DNA of 64,000 nt, taken from the NCBI GenBank assembly GCA_022496205.1, contig WTXD01000021.1:62001-126000 (forward strand), written 5' to 3'. Every line of letters starts with the position of its first letter. The first letter of the stretch is position 1. The position numbers were made by a program, and so were the translations under genes. Positions 23,307-35,528 of this stretch are shown piece after piece. Source of the stretch: Gloeopeniophorella convolvens. Taxonomy: Eukaryota > Basidiomycota > Agaricomycetes > Russulales. Below the pieces are notes generated by a model. It was not told the origin of the DNA, ran no database searches, and saw only the letters and a list, made by a program, of their open reading frames with translations.

Positions 23307-26129
23307 ATGGCATCGGAAAAGCACCCACGCGGGCCTTCGCCCGCGCACAGCGAGAAACACAGCGAGAGCGTGCGCGCCGTCGACGCGCCGTCGGCCGACT
23401 TTGACTTTACCGCGTACCACGAGCTGCGCGCCGGGCGGCTCGTGCTCGACCCCGCGTGCGTTGCGCCCCCGCCTGCCCTCCGTTTGTCGCGCTGACGCGG
23501 GCGCGGCAGCGAGGCGCGCATCGAGTTTGGCGCGGACGCCGCGGCGCGCCTCAAGCTCTCGCCGGACGGCACGACCGTGCTGTGGCCGCAGCCCACGGAC
23601 GACCCGCATGACCCACAGAACGTACGTGCGCGCCCCGCCCTGACCTCTGAGATCTGAGCGCTGACGATGGCGTGCGGCGCGGCGCAGTGGCCGGAGTGGC
23701 AGAAGAGCGTGCAGCTCGCGATCGTCACGCTCGCGGCGATCGTGCCGGACTTTGACTCGGGCATCGGTGAGTCCGCGCGGTGGGTAATGGCGGGGTGACG
23801 GCTGAAGGATGACGGCGGCGGCGGCAGGTATCGCGGCGATCTTTGCGCTCGCGGAGCAGTACGGCACGACGCCGGGCAGGATCAACAACCTCACGTCCAA
23901 GTGCGTCCGCGCGGGGGGCTCCCGATATCTGCGGCTGCTGACGCGTAGCGGGCTGTGTTGTGTCGCGTGTGCAGCTGGAGCATCTTTCTGCTCGGTCAGT
24001 CGCTGTCGGTTTCGGAATGCGCGGCATCATGCAGCTGGCCGAGCTGAGTCCGCGTCCGGTTCGCTGCAGGCTGGGGCTCGCTCATCGCGGTCATGCTCAT
24101 CCGCCGGTACGGGCGCCTGCCTGTGCTCTTCTGGTCGCAGGTGCGCGATACGTACCGGTCGTGGTCGGCGCTGACTCACCGCGCGGGGGCATCGACCATC
24201 GCGCTAGCTCCTAGCGCTCGCGTTCCTCATTGGGTGCACGTTCGCGCCGAACCTCAAGACGTTCACAGGTCGGTGCCGGTTCACACTGTGCCATGGCACC
24301 AGGCCGCGCAGGGCTGACGCGCGGCGGCTCCGCAGCGATGCGCTGCCTGACGGCGTTCTTTGGGTGCGGTCTTCTCGCGCGCTCTCTGGCTGCCAGCTCG
24401 CGCGCGCTCACGAACTGCATCCGCACGGCGCAGGACGGTTCCCCAGGCAACTGTACGCAGCGCGCGTGCACGCGCTCCGCGTCGGACGAGGATGCTGATC
24501 GGGCTGCGTGTAGGGTCTGTACGTCGTGACGGACATGTACCCGTTCCACCGGCAGGCGCGCAAGGTGCGTGAGTCGATCGCGCGCACGTCTGTGCGGTGG
24601 GTTTGTGCATGTGAATGACGCGCGCTGCGCACAGCTCAACGTGTGGACGATGGGCTTCCTGATCGCGCCGTTCCTGTCGCCGTTCGCGTTCGGCTTCCTC
24701 GTCGCGCGCGCAAAGTGCGTCGCGTCTCGCTCGTCCCGTCTCGCGTTTGGGCGCTTGGTAATGGGTGATGTGGTGCTAGCTGGCGGTGGTCCTACGGGAT
24801 CGGCAGCATGTACGGCGGCTTCGTGCTCTTCCTTATCGTGTTCTTTGGGCGCGAGACGTGAGTCCTAGCCCGGCCCCACCCGCGCATGCCTCACCGAGCT
24901 TCTCTGGCTTCTGCGCAGGATGTACGACCGGGGCGTCAAGGGTATCCCCCCGCGCTCGTCTACAGGCCTCCGGTATCGGATCGAGACGCTTTTGGGCGTC
25001 ACGGGGCTCAGGATGGCCAAGTACCGTGCGTCGTGGGCAGAGGCCGTCTCCGCGCCCGTCAAGCTCATCTGGCGGCCGCATTTGTTGAGCATATTGGTCT
25101 TTGAGGTAAGGAGGTCGTCAATGAGACGTGTGCTTCTGGTGCTCATGGCGAGATTGGATCACTAGGGCCTCCTGTTTGGATTCGGAATTGGGATAAACGT
25201 GCGTCGCTAGCGTGTTGCCATGGCCCGTCAGCGATTCGATGGCCCGCTCTGGATGCAGGTCACCAACGCCGTGTTTCTGGGCACGCCGCCCCCCATCGGC
25301 TACGGCTTCACGCCGTACGCTACTGCAGGCGCTTATGGGACACCCATCGTACGTGACCGCTCGCACGCACGTGTTCCGCAGGACTGGATGTGCTGCCCGG
25401 ATGCAGGTCGCGGTGTTCATCGGGGAGCTGATCGGCCACTTCTTAAATGACGCTGTCATGCACATCACGACGCGGCGCAACAACGGCGTCTTCGAGGCGG
25501 AGAGTCGGCTGTGGTATGTGCCACCGCTGCTCCTCCAGCGCGTCAGAACGGGGTTGAGCCCTCACACGCAGGGTGTGCTATCTCGCGGTGCCCTTGTACG
25601 TCTGCGGGTTCGTGGTGCTCGGCGCGTCGTTCCAGGACCACCTGTCGGTCGGCGCGCTCGTGATGGGCTGGGGCATCGCCGAGGTTGCGATCATGGTGAA
25701 CACCGTGGCGATCTGTGCGTCCTCCCGTCTGGTCTCCCACCTGCATTATGGGCGCCCGCGAAACTGACGCCGACGGTGCGCGCAGACGCATATGCGAATG
25801 ATTGCTTCCCGAGGCACCAGGGCGAGATCAGCGCGCTCCTGAACCTCGCCCGTACACTCGGGGGCTTCAGCGTGGCGTACTTCCAAGTTCCATGGGCCAC
25901 CAAGCACGGCGCGCTCCAAACTTTCGGCGTCGAAGCAGCGTGCGTGGTGGTGCGCTGGCTAATAACAGACGCTGCTGAACCTTTTAACCTCAGGATCGTG
26001 TCGGGCCTGTTTCTATTCGTCGTGCCCACCCTCCAGCTGAATGGTGGGAAGCTGCGCGTGCGTGCTTCCATCATCACTGTCGCGGATGTGGCTGATCAAC
26101 GCTGCGCCCAGGCACGCTTCTCGTTCTGA
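23307..26129 (+). CDS. MFS transporter (DHA1-like), tandem copy 1
   Basis: A twelve-helix major facilitator, probably at the plasma membrane. The ATG at 23307 begins MASEKHPRGPSPAHSEKHSE. A hydrophilic N-terminus ends in ARLKLSPDG and WPQPTDDPHDPQNWPEWQKS, the NW segment that precedes TM1 in fungal DHA1-type carriers. Helices follow: IVTLAAIVPDFDSGIGIAAI, NWSIFLLGWGSLIAVMLIRR with the RRYGR loop-2 motif, VLALAFLIGCTFAPN, LNVWTMGFLIAPFLSPFAFG, GGFVLFLIVFFGRE, a central cytoplasmic loop, then NAVFLGTPPPIGYGF, VAVFIGELIGHFLNDA and YANDCFPRHQGEISALLNLA, ending KLRARFSF. More than ten introns, including a 19-nt exon at 24434-24452 that encodes the TVPQATG turn. It aligns along its whole length with the next gene. 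Substrate unknown. Confidence 0.9.
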
Positions 26130-26536
26130 CGCCGGACTCGTGCGCGGGGAAGTTCCCGCGGGCCGTCTGTGTTCGCTCACTGTATATTGAACTCCAGTCC
26201 CACATGTGCTATAACTTACTCGATCTTCCCTGGCTGTTTGTTCCCAAGACTAATGCATACCCGTTCTTTCGCACGGCATGCTCTAGAAGGCGCGCGAGGC
26301 ACTTGCCTCCCACGGTGCCTGTAGCCACCGTTTTGTATGCCGTGCTCTCAAGAGGCGTGAGGGTGAGGCGGGCGTGGTCTCCGCAGCGCCACATGCGGTA
26401 AGATGCGTGCGCGCACAGGTGACCCGGGTCCGTTCCCACCGTCGTGCGCTTCTCCAGACTCAGGAGCACGGCTTCTTCCCTTACACCCGCGCCCGCGGGA
26501 GTTCCGTCTCGCGTTCCCCGCATTCATGCACGCGTG

Positions 26537-26543
26537 TATAAAA
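26537..26543 (+). promoter_or_regulatory. TATA box of second MFS gene
   Basis: A perfect TATAAAA heptamer lies 47 bp before the start codon at 26590, in a GC-rich promoter where such a match is unlikely by chance. The position would leave a very short 5' leader. Confidence 0.5.
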
Positions 26544-26589
26544 GCGCCAGGCGGGCGTGGGGCAAGGGCTCTCCCCTGCATCCGGCAGC

Positions 26590-29334
26590 ATGTCGCACTC
26601 CCCCATCAAGTCCGGCTCGAGCGTCGACGAGAAGCACGACGGCGAGGTCGGGACCGGCCTTGCGTCGGACATCGACCTCGCGACGTACCATGAGCAACGC
26701 GCCGGGCGGCTCGTGCTCGACCCCGAGTACGCACGCGAGGTTTGGGATCGTTGGGCGCGTGAGGCTGACGCGGCGCGCGGCACCACAGGGAGGCGCGCAT
26801 CGAGTTTGGCGAGGAGGTCGCGGCGCGGCTCAAGCTCTCGCCTGACGGCAAGACCGTGCTGTGGCCGCAGCCCGCCGACGACCCCGAGGACCCGCAGAAC
26901 GTGCGTGCCGTCGCGCGCGGTCTGTTGCGCGCGTCTCGGAACACTGACCTGCTGTCGTCCCCTCACAGTGGTCCGAGTGGGAAAAGACCGTGCAGCTGGT
27001 GATCATCACGCTCGCGGCGATCGTCCCTGACTTTGACTCGGGCATTGGTGCGTGGCGAACACCGGGGGGTCTGGTCGCGTCCGTGCTGATGATGCGGTGC
27101 CTGCATCTAAGGCATCGCGGATATCTTTGCGCTCGCGAAGCAGTACAATACTACAACGGGCAGGATCAATAACCTTACCTCCAAGTGCGTCGCTCAGCCA
27201 CAATATTGCTGTCTGCGGCACGGCGGAACTTTCTGACCCGCGCCACAACTCCGTTATTCTAGCTGGAGCATCTTCCTTCTCGGTCAGCCTGCTTCCGCTG
27301 CCCGTCGCGTGAACTCAAACATTGCCGCCCCGATATAGGATGGGGCACGCTCTTTGCTGTGATGCTTATCCGCCGCTTCGGGCGCCTGCCGGTGCTCTTT
27401 TGGTCGCAGGTGCGCACGCGTGCCGTGACGCCACTGGCGGACCCGCCGCCTCAGTAGCTCACATCGAGGCGGCGCTGTGCAGGTCTTCGCCGTGAGCTTC
27501 CTCGGAGGCTGCACTTTCGCGCCAAACCTGAATACGTTCACGGGTCAGTGCGCTGTGGAGCGCATGAGTCTCGCGACGGGTGTGCTGATGATGGCTTACG
27601 CCGCGCGCAGCGATGCGGTGCTTGTCGGGGTTCTTCGGGTACGTGCGCGTGCGCGTGTTACGGGCTGCGTCGCGTGCGCTGACGATCGCGCGGCTGCGCG
27701 TGGTAGGACGTGTCCTCAGGCAACGGTAAGCGGCTGCCAGCCTCGGTAGCCATCCGCGCGCTTATCGGGGTCGACGCGTGTAGGGTCTCTATGTCGTGAC
27801 AGACATGTACCCCTTCCATCGCCAAGCGCGGAAGGTATGTGCGACTTCGCGGGTGTTGCTGTGTGTGGCTGATGAGCTGTGCCTAGCTGAATGTGTGGAC
27901 CATGGGCTTCCTGATCTCGCCTTTCCTCTCGCCCTTTGCCTTTGGCTTCCTGGTAGCCAGGGCAAGGTCGGTATACGCATATTGTGTCACGAGCTCAAGC
28001 TGACTCGCCCCTTGCACAGCTGGAGATGGACGTACGGAATCGGCTGCATGTACGGCGGTTTCGTGCTCTTCCTCATCATGTTCTTCGGGCGCGAGACGTA
28101 GGTAGATGCCATGTCGCCGCACCCAACCCGCTCACCGGCGTTCCGCGCAGGCTATACGACCGGGGCAACAAGAGTATTCCCCGCATCAAGGGAACTAGCA
28201 TCCGGGCCCGCTTAGAGACTCTCTTGGGCATCACAGGGCTGCGTTTGGCCAAGTACAGGGCCACCTGGAGCGAGGCTGTCTTGTCCCCGATCAGGCTGTT
28301 CTGGCGCCCACATTTGTTCTTCATCATGCTCTACGAGGTGCGCCGTGCTGCCGCCAATGCTCGGATGGTGTGCTGAGGGCATGTACGCAGGCTTTGTTGT
28401 TCGGATTCAGCATCGGCATCAATGTACGTGATTGATGATGGACTGTCTTTGGCAATCCTGTGCGTCGATCCTGATGGTGGACTTCTCGACAGACGACCAA
28501 TGCTGTCTTCCTTGGTACGCCGCCGCCCGTTGGCTACGGCTTCACGCAGTTCGCGATCGCTGGAGCGTACGGCACACCAATGGTCCGCGTTGCTGCTGTG
28601 TGGGTAATTGACCAGAGCTGACACGATCTTGCAGGTCGCTGTCATTATTGGCGAGCTCATCGGTCACTTCGCCAACGATGCTATCATGCATTTCACCACG
28701 AGGAGAAATCATGGTGTCTTCGAGGCTGAAAGTCGTCTGTGGTAAGCACCGGAGTCGCGCTACTCCATAATACTGCATTTCAACTACGGTGACAGGGCAT
28801 GCTACATCGCGCTTCCGCTGTACATCTGTGGCTTCGTCGTCCTGGGTTCGGCGCTCCAGATGCATCTCTCGGTCGGTGCGCTCGTGATGGGATGGGGCAT
28901 CTCTGAAGTCGCAGTCATGGTGAACACCGTCGCCGTCTGTGCGTATTCCCACCCGCGATCGATGTTGCGTGGGTTGAAACGGTGGCCCGATAGATGCCTA
29001 TGCAAACGACTGCTTCCCGAAGCACCAGGGCGAGATCAGTGCACTGCTGAACCTCGCTCGCACGCTCGGCGGCTTTAGTGTTGCGTACTTCCAGGTGCCG
29101 TGGGCGACAAAGCACGGTGCGCTGCAGACCTTTGGCTGCGAGGCTGCGTACGTCTCTATAGTCGTCCACCCAACCTCCCAGTCCTATACTCACTGGTCCA
29201 CCAGCATCGTCGCCGGATTGTTCCTCCTCATCGTCCCCACAGTCCAAATCACCGGACGGAAACTCAGAGTAAGTCACTTCCCAAAGCTAGCACACACACG
29301 ACCAACCTTCTTTCAGGAACGCTTCTCATTCTGA
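26590..29334 (+). CDS. MFS transporter (DHA1-like), tandem copy 2
   Basis: A paralogue of the preceding gene with the same strand, same domain order and same exon plan. It begins MSHSPIKSGSSVDEKHDGE and keeps ARLKLSPDG, PEDPQNWSEWEK, PDFDSGIGIADIFALAKQYN, NWSIFLLGWGTLFAVMLIRR followed by FGRLPVLFWSQ, LNVWTMGFLISPFLSPFAFG, YDRGNKSIPR, NAVFLGTPPPVGYGF, VAVIIGELIGHFANDA and YANDCFPKHQGEISALLNLA, ending KLRERFSF. The 19-nt exon is at 27707-27725. Divergence is concentrated in the N-terminal tail, the central loop and the introns, consistent with a tandem duplication of a whole gene some time ago. A TATA box sits 47 bp upstream of the ATG. No frame disruptions seen. Confidence 0.9.
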
Positions 29335-29877
29335 GAGACTTATCCTGTGATATCTTGGGTTTCCAAAGCAGCGTGGTTTCCTGTGTATTCTTCCCGGATC
29401 TAGCAATACCCCAAATGTTGTATTCAGCTACCGATATGATAGCAACTCTAGCTGGCCCCTCATGTGTTTCAGTCAGCTGAAAGCGCTCCCTCATAGAAGC
29501 CATAGAAGCCGCTCCGCCGCGGCGCTGCGGGGCTTCGATGCTTGTTCCTGCACCCTCTTGCTCATTCTGAGTTCTCGTGATCCTTCCGGGTCCTGTGGCT
29601 ATGCGTCGACTGATACGCGCGCAGCCGCCCACTGCTACATAAAGAATACATTGTGCCACTACCTCCACCCTAGCACCGCAGCGGTGACGTTCTCTTTGGC
29701 TCCAACTACCCCTGGCTTGGCTCGAAAGATGCACCCGCGCAACCCATGGAAACGGGGGCGTAAAATCCATGGCGCTACTAGTGGAGCATCGAGACTCCTT
29801 GCGCACCTCGAGCGATTCTTCTCCTAATCAATCTGCGCAGGGTGAACGAGGATACACAAACGCAGAGACCCGACTGC
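29335..29877. other. Intergenic region between converging genes
   Basis: 543 bp between the stop of the second MFS gene and the stop of the snurportin-like gene. No gene, repeat or RNA recognised. Confidence 0.45.
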
Positions 29878-31349
29878 TCACCTTTCAAATACGTCGAGTG
29901 GTGCTGGCGATCCCGGGCCAGGTGTATCATCAGATGTCAGAGCGACCAAGGGCACCCAGGTGCTCAGCGGACTTATCCCCGGCTCATAGATCGCTTGTGC
30001 TACGTAGAGTAGCAGGCCATCCGACTTGACCTCGGCTTGCGAGATGCGTGATACAGGATTCGCGGGCTGCAGCGTCTCAACCTCCATCATGCCATCCACG
30101 TCGTCGGAACCTGTGGGAACGGACACCGGGACGCTGTAGGATGAGCGAGCGAGGGGTATAATCCTGTTGATGAGGTGGGTAAAGGTGGTATCGGTATGAT
30201 ATGGGACTGCTAAGAAGGTCGTAGGATATGGAAATCGATATTCAGTTGACTCGCCGGCTCCTTGAGTGGATGCCTGCGGCCCGGGTGGGGGTGCTGATGT
30301 TGTTGGAGGGTTGGAGGGAGGCAGCTCAGCGAGCCGCGTATCTCTCCACCAGAAACTGTGCCCAACGTATCAGGTTTTGCTAATGGCGCTCACTGATGGA
30401 ATGAAAGACCAACCGGAAAGACGATTCACAATCTGCGATATCCTGACCTTTCCATTTGATGACGTCGAGAATGTGGAGGATCCCGTTGTCCCGCCAGTTC
30501 TGGTCTAAGATACAATCCAATATCGTATCAGATGGGAAGAAGGATGGAAAGCGGGGCATCAAGGGTTTGCCTAGCACACGAGAACGGATCGTGGTGTTTG
30601 GTACTGTGACAACGGTGTGAGCCCATATATTATGACACAGGCTACGAAAGTACGCACCAAGTCCAACAGTTCCGCTCCCCTGATGCGCAATGGCCAAACA
30701 CCTCTTTCCCAGAGGGACAGGCGCTATGGCTACCCAAGCACTCTCGAGGTCGCTGGGGAGTCCGTCTCCTTCGCCGCTCCACGACTCACTCTCTTGCATT
30801 TCCAAGAGTTCCGCGTACATGCAATTGTTAGCCCATGGACTCGGCTTCTTGTTCGATGCCTTAGTTGCCTTCTTCCGCTTCCCTTTTCGCCTTGAAGACG
30901 GAGTCGGCGAAGCTACATCCATGCTGGGTTCATCCTGGGCATCGGGTGTCGGAATTCGAGCCCCGTTAGGATGTTCCTTCTGCAATAGACTGGCTAGTTG
31001 ACCGACACCATCCCTAACAATATCAGGGCCATCTTGGTTGTCGGCTTCTTCATCTGAGAGTCCGAGGCTCAAATCGGCAAATAGATCGATGTGACGTTCG
31101 CTCTCGACACGCTGCGCCCGTCTCTAGATGTGCGATGACCGTTGAATAGCACTTCCTGATGCAACAAAGGGTGTCGCACGCGTTTCTGCTCCTCTAAAGC
31201 CTACTCAAAGGTGAACACTGAACTCGTGTCTGAGTTCGACCACGATGCTCGCTGACCTTGTTGCGTCGGTACTCCTGTGACACTGACTTGTCCAGTACAT
31301 GGCGTGGAGGCTGCTTGAACGACGCTTTTCTGTCTGCAAACATTTCCAT
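29878..31349 (-). CDS. Snurportin-1-like snRNP import adaptor
   Basis: Snurportin binds the trimethylguanosine cap of spliceosomal snRNPs and importin-beta for nuclear import. The ATG at 31349 starts MEMFADRKASFKQPPRHV; the basic helix QEYRRNK-ALEEQKR resembles the importin-beta-binding domain. An acidic, disordered linker with a KGKRKKATKASNKKP patch follows. The cap-binding region reads ESAWVAIAPVPLGKRCLAIA, HQGSGTVG, VPNTTIRSRVLGKPLMPRFP, SDTILDCILDQNWRDNGILH and ILDVIKWKGQDIADCESSFR, then WWRDTRLAEL. These match the family closely. Likely 5' introns are 31201-31256 and 31112-31179, leaving a 21-nt exon between them. The C-terminus is read to the stop at 29878. No break is needed once the 68-nt intron is used. 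Confidence 0.85.
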
Positions 31350-31589
31350 GGCCCGGTAGTGAAAGATCGTAAGCGCAAACAGGCCGTGAGGCGCCAGTGG
31401 CTGCTAAGCGCGCCTCGAGGACCGGGGAACCGGGCCGGTACTCCTTGGGCATGTGACCACCATCAACCGCCATCTGCGGTCATGTGGAGAGCAACCACGT
31501 GCATGAAGTTCGAACGCATTCAATCCACCACTGCGTGCATAGCAGACTTATTCTCACGAAAAAGGCTTCGAAAAGCTGGATATTTGTTT

Positions 31590-31980
31590 AACTTACTTGT
31601 TATTATTTAATCTCGAAAAACGAGGATTAGTGAAGTTAACATTCTCTACAAGCTTTTTGATAAGGGTAAAGTCTGTGCCTGAAGTTAAAGTTTCTACCAG
31701 ATTCCTGAGCCATAAACATCTGGTAAGACATTTCTCGGAAATCCAAACAAAACACTCATTCTGGTGTCAAAGCGTGAAGAATATGGGTGATTGTTTGACT
31801 TTATTGCCAACTATGTTTGCATGGGAAGTCGTGAGAGAAGGTTAACTTTATTAGGAAACTTTCTTCCCTTTAAGAGTGCTTAGAGAGTCATTAAGTTTCT
31901 GATAACCACTTTTCCGGACGACAAAAAGCGAAAACAAGTTTAACATATATCTCGCTTATTTAAGCCTTTTCCTTCAGGAT
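31590..31980. other. AT-rich island in a GC-rich window
   Basis: This stretch between the snurportin start and the GS-like gene's 3' end is clearly richer in A+T than its surroundings, with runs such as TTATTATTTAA. It has no recognisable gene. Two short imperfect inverted segments (around 31634-31650 and 31831-31849) might be degraded element ends. A nuclear copy of organelle DNA is another possibility. The remaining parts of 31350-32226 show nothing. Confidence 0.4.
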
Positions 31981-32226
31981 AAGTCTGCTGTGCACGCAGT
32001 GCACTCTCGAGAAATTGCCCTCATTTATGTCAAGGTATAATCGAATACATCTGTCAAACGCAACAAGCATGCTCGCCAACCCGAAAGTAAAAGCTCTTCC
32101 AAGAAATGTATACAGGCACGTCAGGCCATACTTACCACCCATCAATAGTGCAGCACTGTCTTGATTCTATCTCCTTCAGCTGTCGCCGTCTGCATGAAGT
32201 GTTCCATGGCCTATGAACCGTTAGTC

Positions 32227-33828
32227 TCAAGTTACCCGCAGTTCGAAGCGACAGACCTCGTTAGTGCTAAGGTATTTCTCCACGAATTCTCGGCCTAGCA
32301 CTTCACGGACGACCGCGTCTTGGCGCGCGGCTTCCCTGGCGGAGTCGATCGTACGCCTGAGGCGGCCCACGATACCCCTCTCTGCGAGCTCCTCCTCGCT
32401 CAGTTGGAATGCTGGCCCTTGTACCTCCTTGATCCCCAGCTCTAGGCCTTTCTCCACGCCGGCCAGACCCACTCCGAGTATGGCCGCCAAAGCAATGTAT
32501 GGGTTGGCAGTTCCATCAAGCGCGCGCACTTCGAAATGGTGGGAACCTGGGGCCCCAGTGAGTCGAACTATCGCCTCCCGGTTCTCCTCACCCCAGCAAG
32601 CGTACGTTCCACCCGACCAGATGCCATCTTCAACACGATCATACGACGCTGTCGTGGGAAGGGTGAATGCAGTGATCGATGGAAAGTGATCAAGGAGAGA
32701 CTGAAGGAAGGAGCGTTCAAGGGGTGTCATGGTTGTATCACGATTGGTGTTGGGGTTGGCCGGTGGTGGGTTGGCCGGTGGCTGAGATGTAGCGTGCACG
32801 GATATGTGAGCATGTGCTGCGCTACCGCCTGAGCCGCCGTTCACGCAACTTAGTCCAAGATGCTGGCATATATGCGTGCAATTTGAAACTCACAGGTATC
32901 AGGGTAGACCCGCGGAGCAAACGTAGCATGGAAGCCATACTTCGCTGCGACGTTGAGAATCGTTTCCCGGGTGAACACGACGGCATCGGCAGCTTCCAGA
33001 GGCGGCAGTGGCCCGGTCACTATTTCATACTATCCGGTTTGGACCTAAAATCAGTTCAGTGCTCCTGATATAGGTCGTCCCAGCCCACACCTGTCCAGGA
33101 GCTGCCTCTGCGTGGTACATCAGAAGCTCGATATCTCCAGATTGAAGAACGTCGGCGATCTCCTCAAGGCATTTCGCAACGTTGGATCCTGACAGCATCT
33201 TGCGAGATGACGCCCATGGATAATCGCTGACGGCCTCGATGGGATTTGTTGACTTGAGAAGGATGAATTCCGTCTCTATTCCAACCAGGAACTCTGCGCC
33301 CGCGGCTTTTCCCCGCCTATTAACGTACCCATCAACAGCCCATTCCAGAACCAATGCACTGGGAGGGACTCACCTGACGACATCTCTAAGAAGCCCCCGA
33401 GGGCACAGGGGTACCTTCAGCGCATCTTCTCCCGTCCTGCTCCCAGCAGTGACCAGCTTCTCTTCGAACCAACCAAACAAAGTCGCATGTCCAGGGGCAT
33501 ATTTGGAAATGCGAATGGATGATAGATCGGGAGTGAGTAGATACTCCCCGTCACCGGAAAATCCAGGTGCAAGAGAGACCCCGATCAAGCCGAAAACGGC
33601 CTTTGTGATCCCAACTCCAGGACGTGAGGCCGTCAGCAGCTCCCGGAAGGCGGAAACTGGGATGACACGGTAGCGGGTGTAGTTCGTGAAGTCGACCCAC
33701 TGCAGACGAACGTATCCTATGCCTTGGTACTGTAGCTTGTCCAGTACATGATTGCCTTGCCCCAAGCTCGGAAGTTTGACCGACGTCGGGAGATACTGTA
33801 AACCGTACGTGACTTCTGACTTTGACAT
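32227..33828 (-). CDS. Glutamine-synthetase-family ligase
   Basis: An ATP-dependent ammonia- or amine-glutamate ligase family member. The ATG at 33828 opens MSKSEVTYGLQYLPTS. A beta-grasp N-domain follows (GYVRLQWVDFTNYTRYRVIP; SLAPGFSGDGEYLLTPDLSS). The catalytic domain has VGIETEFILLKS with the metal-binding Glu pair, LLMYHAEAAPGQ-YEIV, GFHATFAPR, the substrate-loop motif GGSGGSAAHAHISVH and, near the end, HHFEVRALDGTANPYIALAA with the Arg/Glu residues of the phosphate site. Four or so short introns. The length, about 470 residues, is like prokaryotic-type GSI/FluG-C-terminal proteins rather than the compact eukaryotic GSII. It could make glutamine or a gamma-glutamyl-amine. It is divergent from a permease gene, and its first codons mark the left edge of a large duplication. 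Confidence 0.87.
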
Positions 33829-35528
33829 CTGGACTTTGTGGACTAGCACTATCGACGAGTTGTGGATGGGAGCGTACAAGAGGGCCCGGGTGTGCTTACA
33901 GTGTATGGGGTCTTGGTTTATCTATATCGGCCTAGCTGGCCCCGACGTAACCCCGTGATATGATGGTGGCCAGGAATGACAACCCATTACCCTGAAGCTA
34001 AGGTCTCAGACTCGAATTGCAGGTGGAATTGTGGGTGTTGTGATATCGTGGATGTGTAACGAAACGGGCATTGTATCGGCGCCCGCGCCTTGCAACTCGA
34101 TCCTCAAGGTATTGGGCGGTCCGTCTTTCACAGGTGGTGCGGTGCGGAGGATGACAAGTGGGGACCAGAGGTCAACCCATCGATTCATCGCCGCTCCGCA
34201 CATCCTGGCTGAAGTACTTTCGCGGCGCCACCGGTAATGAAGGGCACTGGTGACGCTGCATGGTTTCGGGAAAGGCACGGAGCGGCAAGTTAATCGCCCG
34301 CGGCCACCATGGTCAGCGCTTGTCGGCACTCGCCGCTCGACAGTTGCCAGGCCCCCAGTTCCGTTCACTTGCGAACCTCCGCGCCGTTCAATACTCACAG
34401 ATGCTTTCAACGCCGTTCCTCGTACAAGACTACTTCACCATCCTGCTTACTCTGTTGCCGTGAATGTCGATTGAATGCTTTCTGCTTGGCCGCACGATTC
34501 GTAGATCTGGACGGGGCAGTCACTCGCGGCTCTCGCCGTCTGACATGCGCCACCCACACGTAGCCTTCCGTCGCTCCTGGCCCTCGGATGTGGCACTCCG
34601 CCAGTGACCACCGACTTCTCGGGTCAGCCAGGAGTCGTCATTGGGAGCACTGGCGAGAGAAGAAGACTACAGTTTACAGCTGCACCTAGCGCTGGCACGC
34701 TGGTCATGGAGTTAGGATTGGTGCGATATAGGTAATGCACCCTTTCTTTAAAAGGTCTCCGCTTCGCAATCGAAGCAGGGTGACCGGTGACAGAGTTCCT
34801 GCGCTGACAAAGTTGGATTCTCATGAAGGTCGCAGGTTGGGCCAGTATTCTGATGCTGGACGTTGAACGTAACGTTGAACCCCTTCATGTGCTGTCAACC
34901 GGATGGAGCGCGAGCGTCAGCCTGATTCGAGATTCTCACGAAGTCAGGCCCTGATTAACGTGGTCGTGCATCATTCAAAACCAAGATACTTAAGAGACCA
35001 ATCTGCCTTCCGAAACCGAAATGAAGCAGTGCAGGATAGCGATTCGCGAAGCGTCGTCAAATCGTCTAGCAGCATGTTCAATGTACATCGAAGACCAGGG
35101 GCAGTGGGTCATTCTAGAAATAAACCTATTTATCCCGCCTTGATACGTCGAGTTGGAAAGATGGGACTCTATCCACCTGTGAGCGCCAGTATAGCTCTAT
35201 CTCCGTGCCCCTCCGAGGCAACCTTCATGCAACGCAAACCCGGGGCGCATATGCATTTCCGCAAACTGTGACAATCTATTCATACTGGGACATAGTGGCG
35301 CTGGGTTCCCGGCACCATTTGACTCATTTAGATATGCTCATCGGACACGAGGGGTCTCGAGCCACCCCGGCGGGCCTTCTGTGGGCTCATGATCGTGGAG
35401 GTTTAGAAGGTCCTGTCTTCTCGGGGGTCAAGAAGAACCTCGCCAGACTGCGGATAAGAGATAACAGAAGCAATAAGTAGGCGGCCTTCCCCGTGGCAGT
35501 GTTCCCAGGACCTCGCTAACCTTGCACC
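33829..35528. promoter_or_regulatory. Divergent promoter region of GS-like gene and permease
   Basis: 1.7 kb between two divergent start codons, with no gene inside. The whole region is repeated at 41300-43019. Its conservation may simply reflect recent duplication. It holds the paired GATA motif listed separately. Confidence 0.6.
35453..35464 (+). promoter_or_regulatory. Paired GATA-factor motif upstream of permease
   Basis: The sequence GATAAGAGATAA contains two direct GATAA units, 65-76 bp before the ATG at 35529. Tandem GATA sites are known targets of AreA/Nit2-type nitrogen regulators in fungi. Binding here is inferred. Confidence 0.5.

Noticed and set aside
31100..31145. Apparent frameshift in the snurportin-like gene
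   Set aside because: A 68-nt GT-AG intron (31112-31179) joins EEQKR to RVESERHIDLF in frame, so no break is needed.
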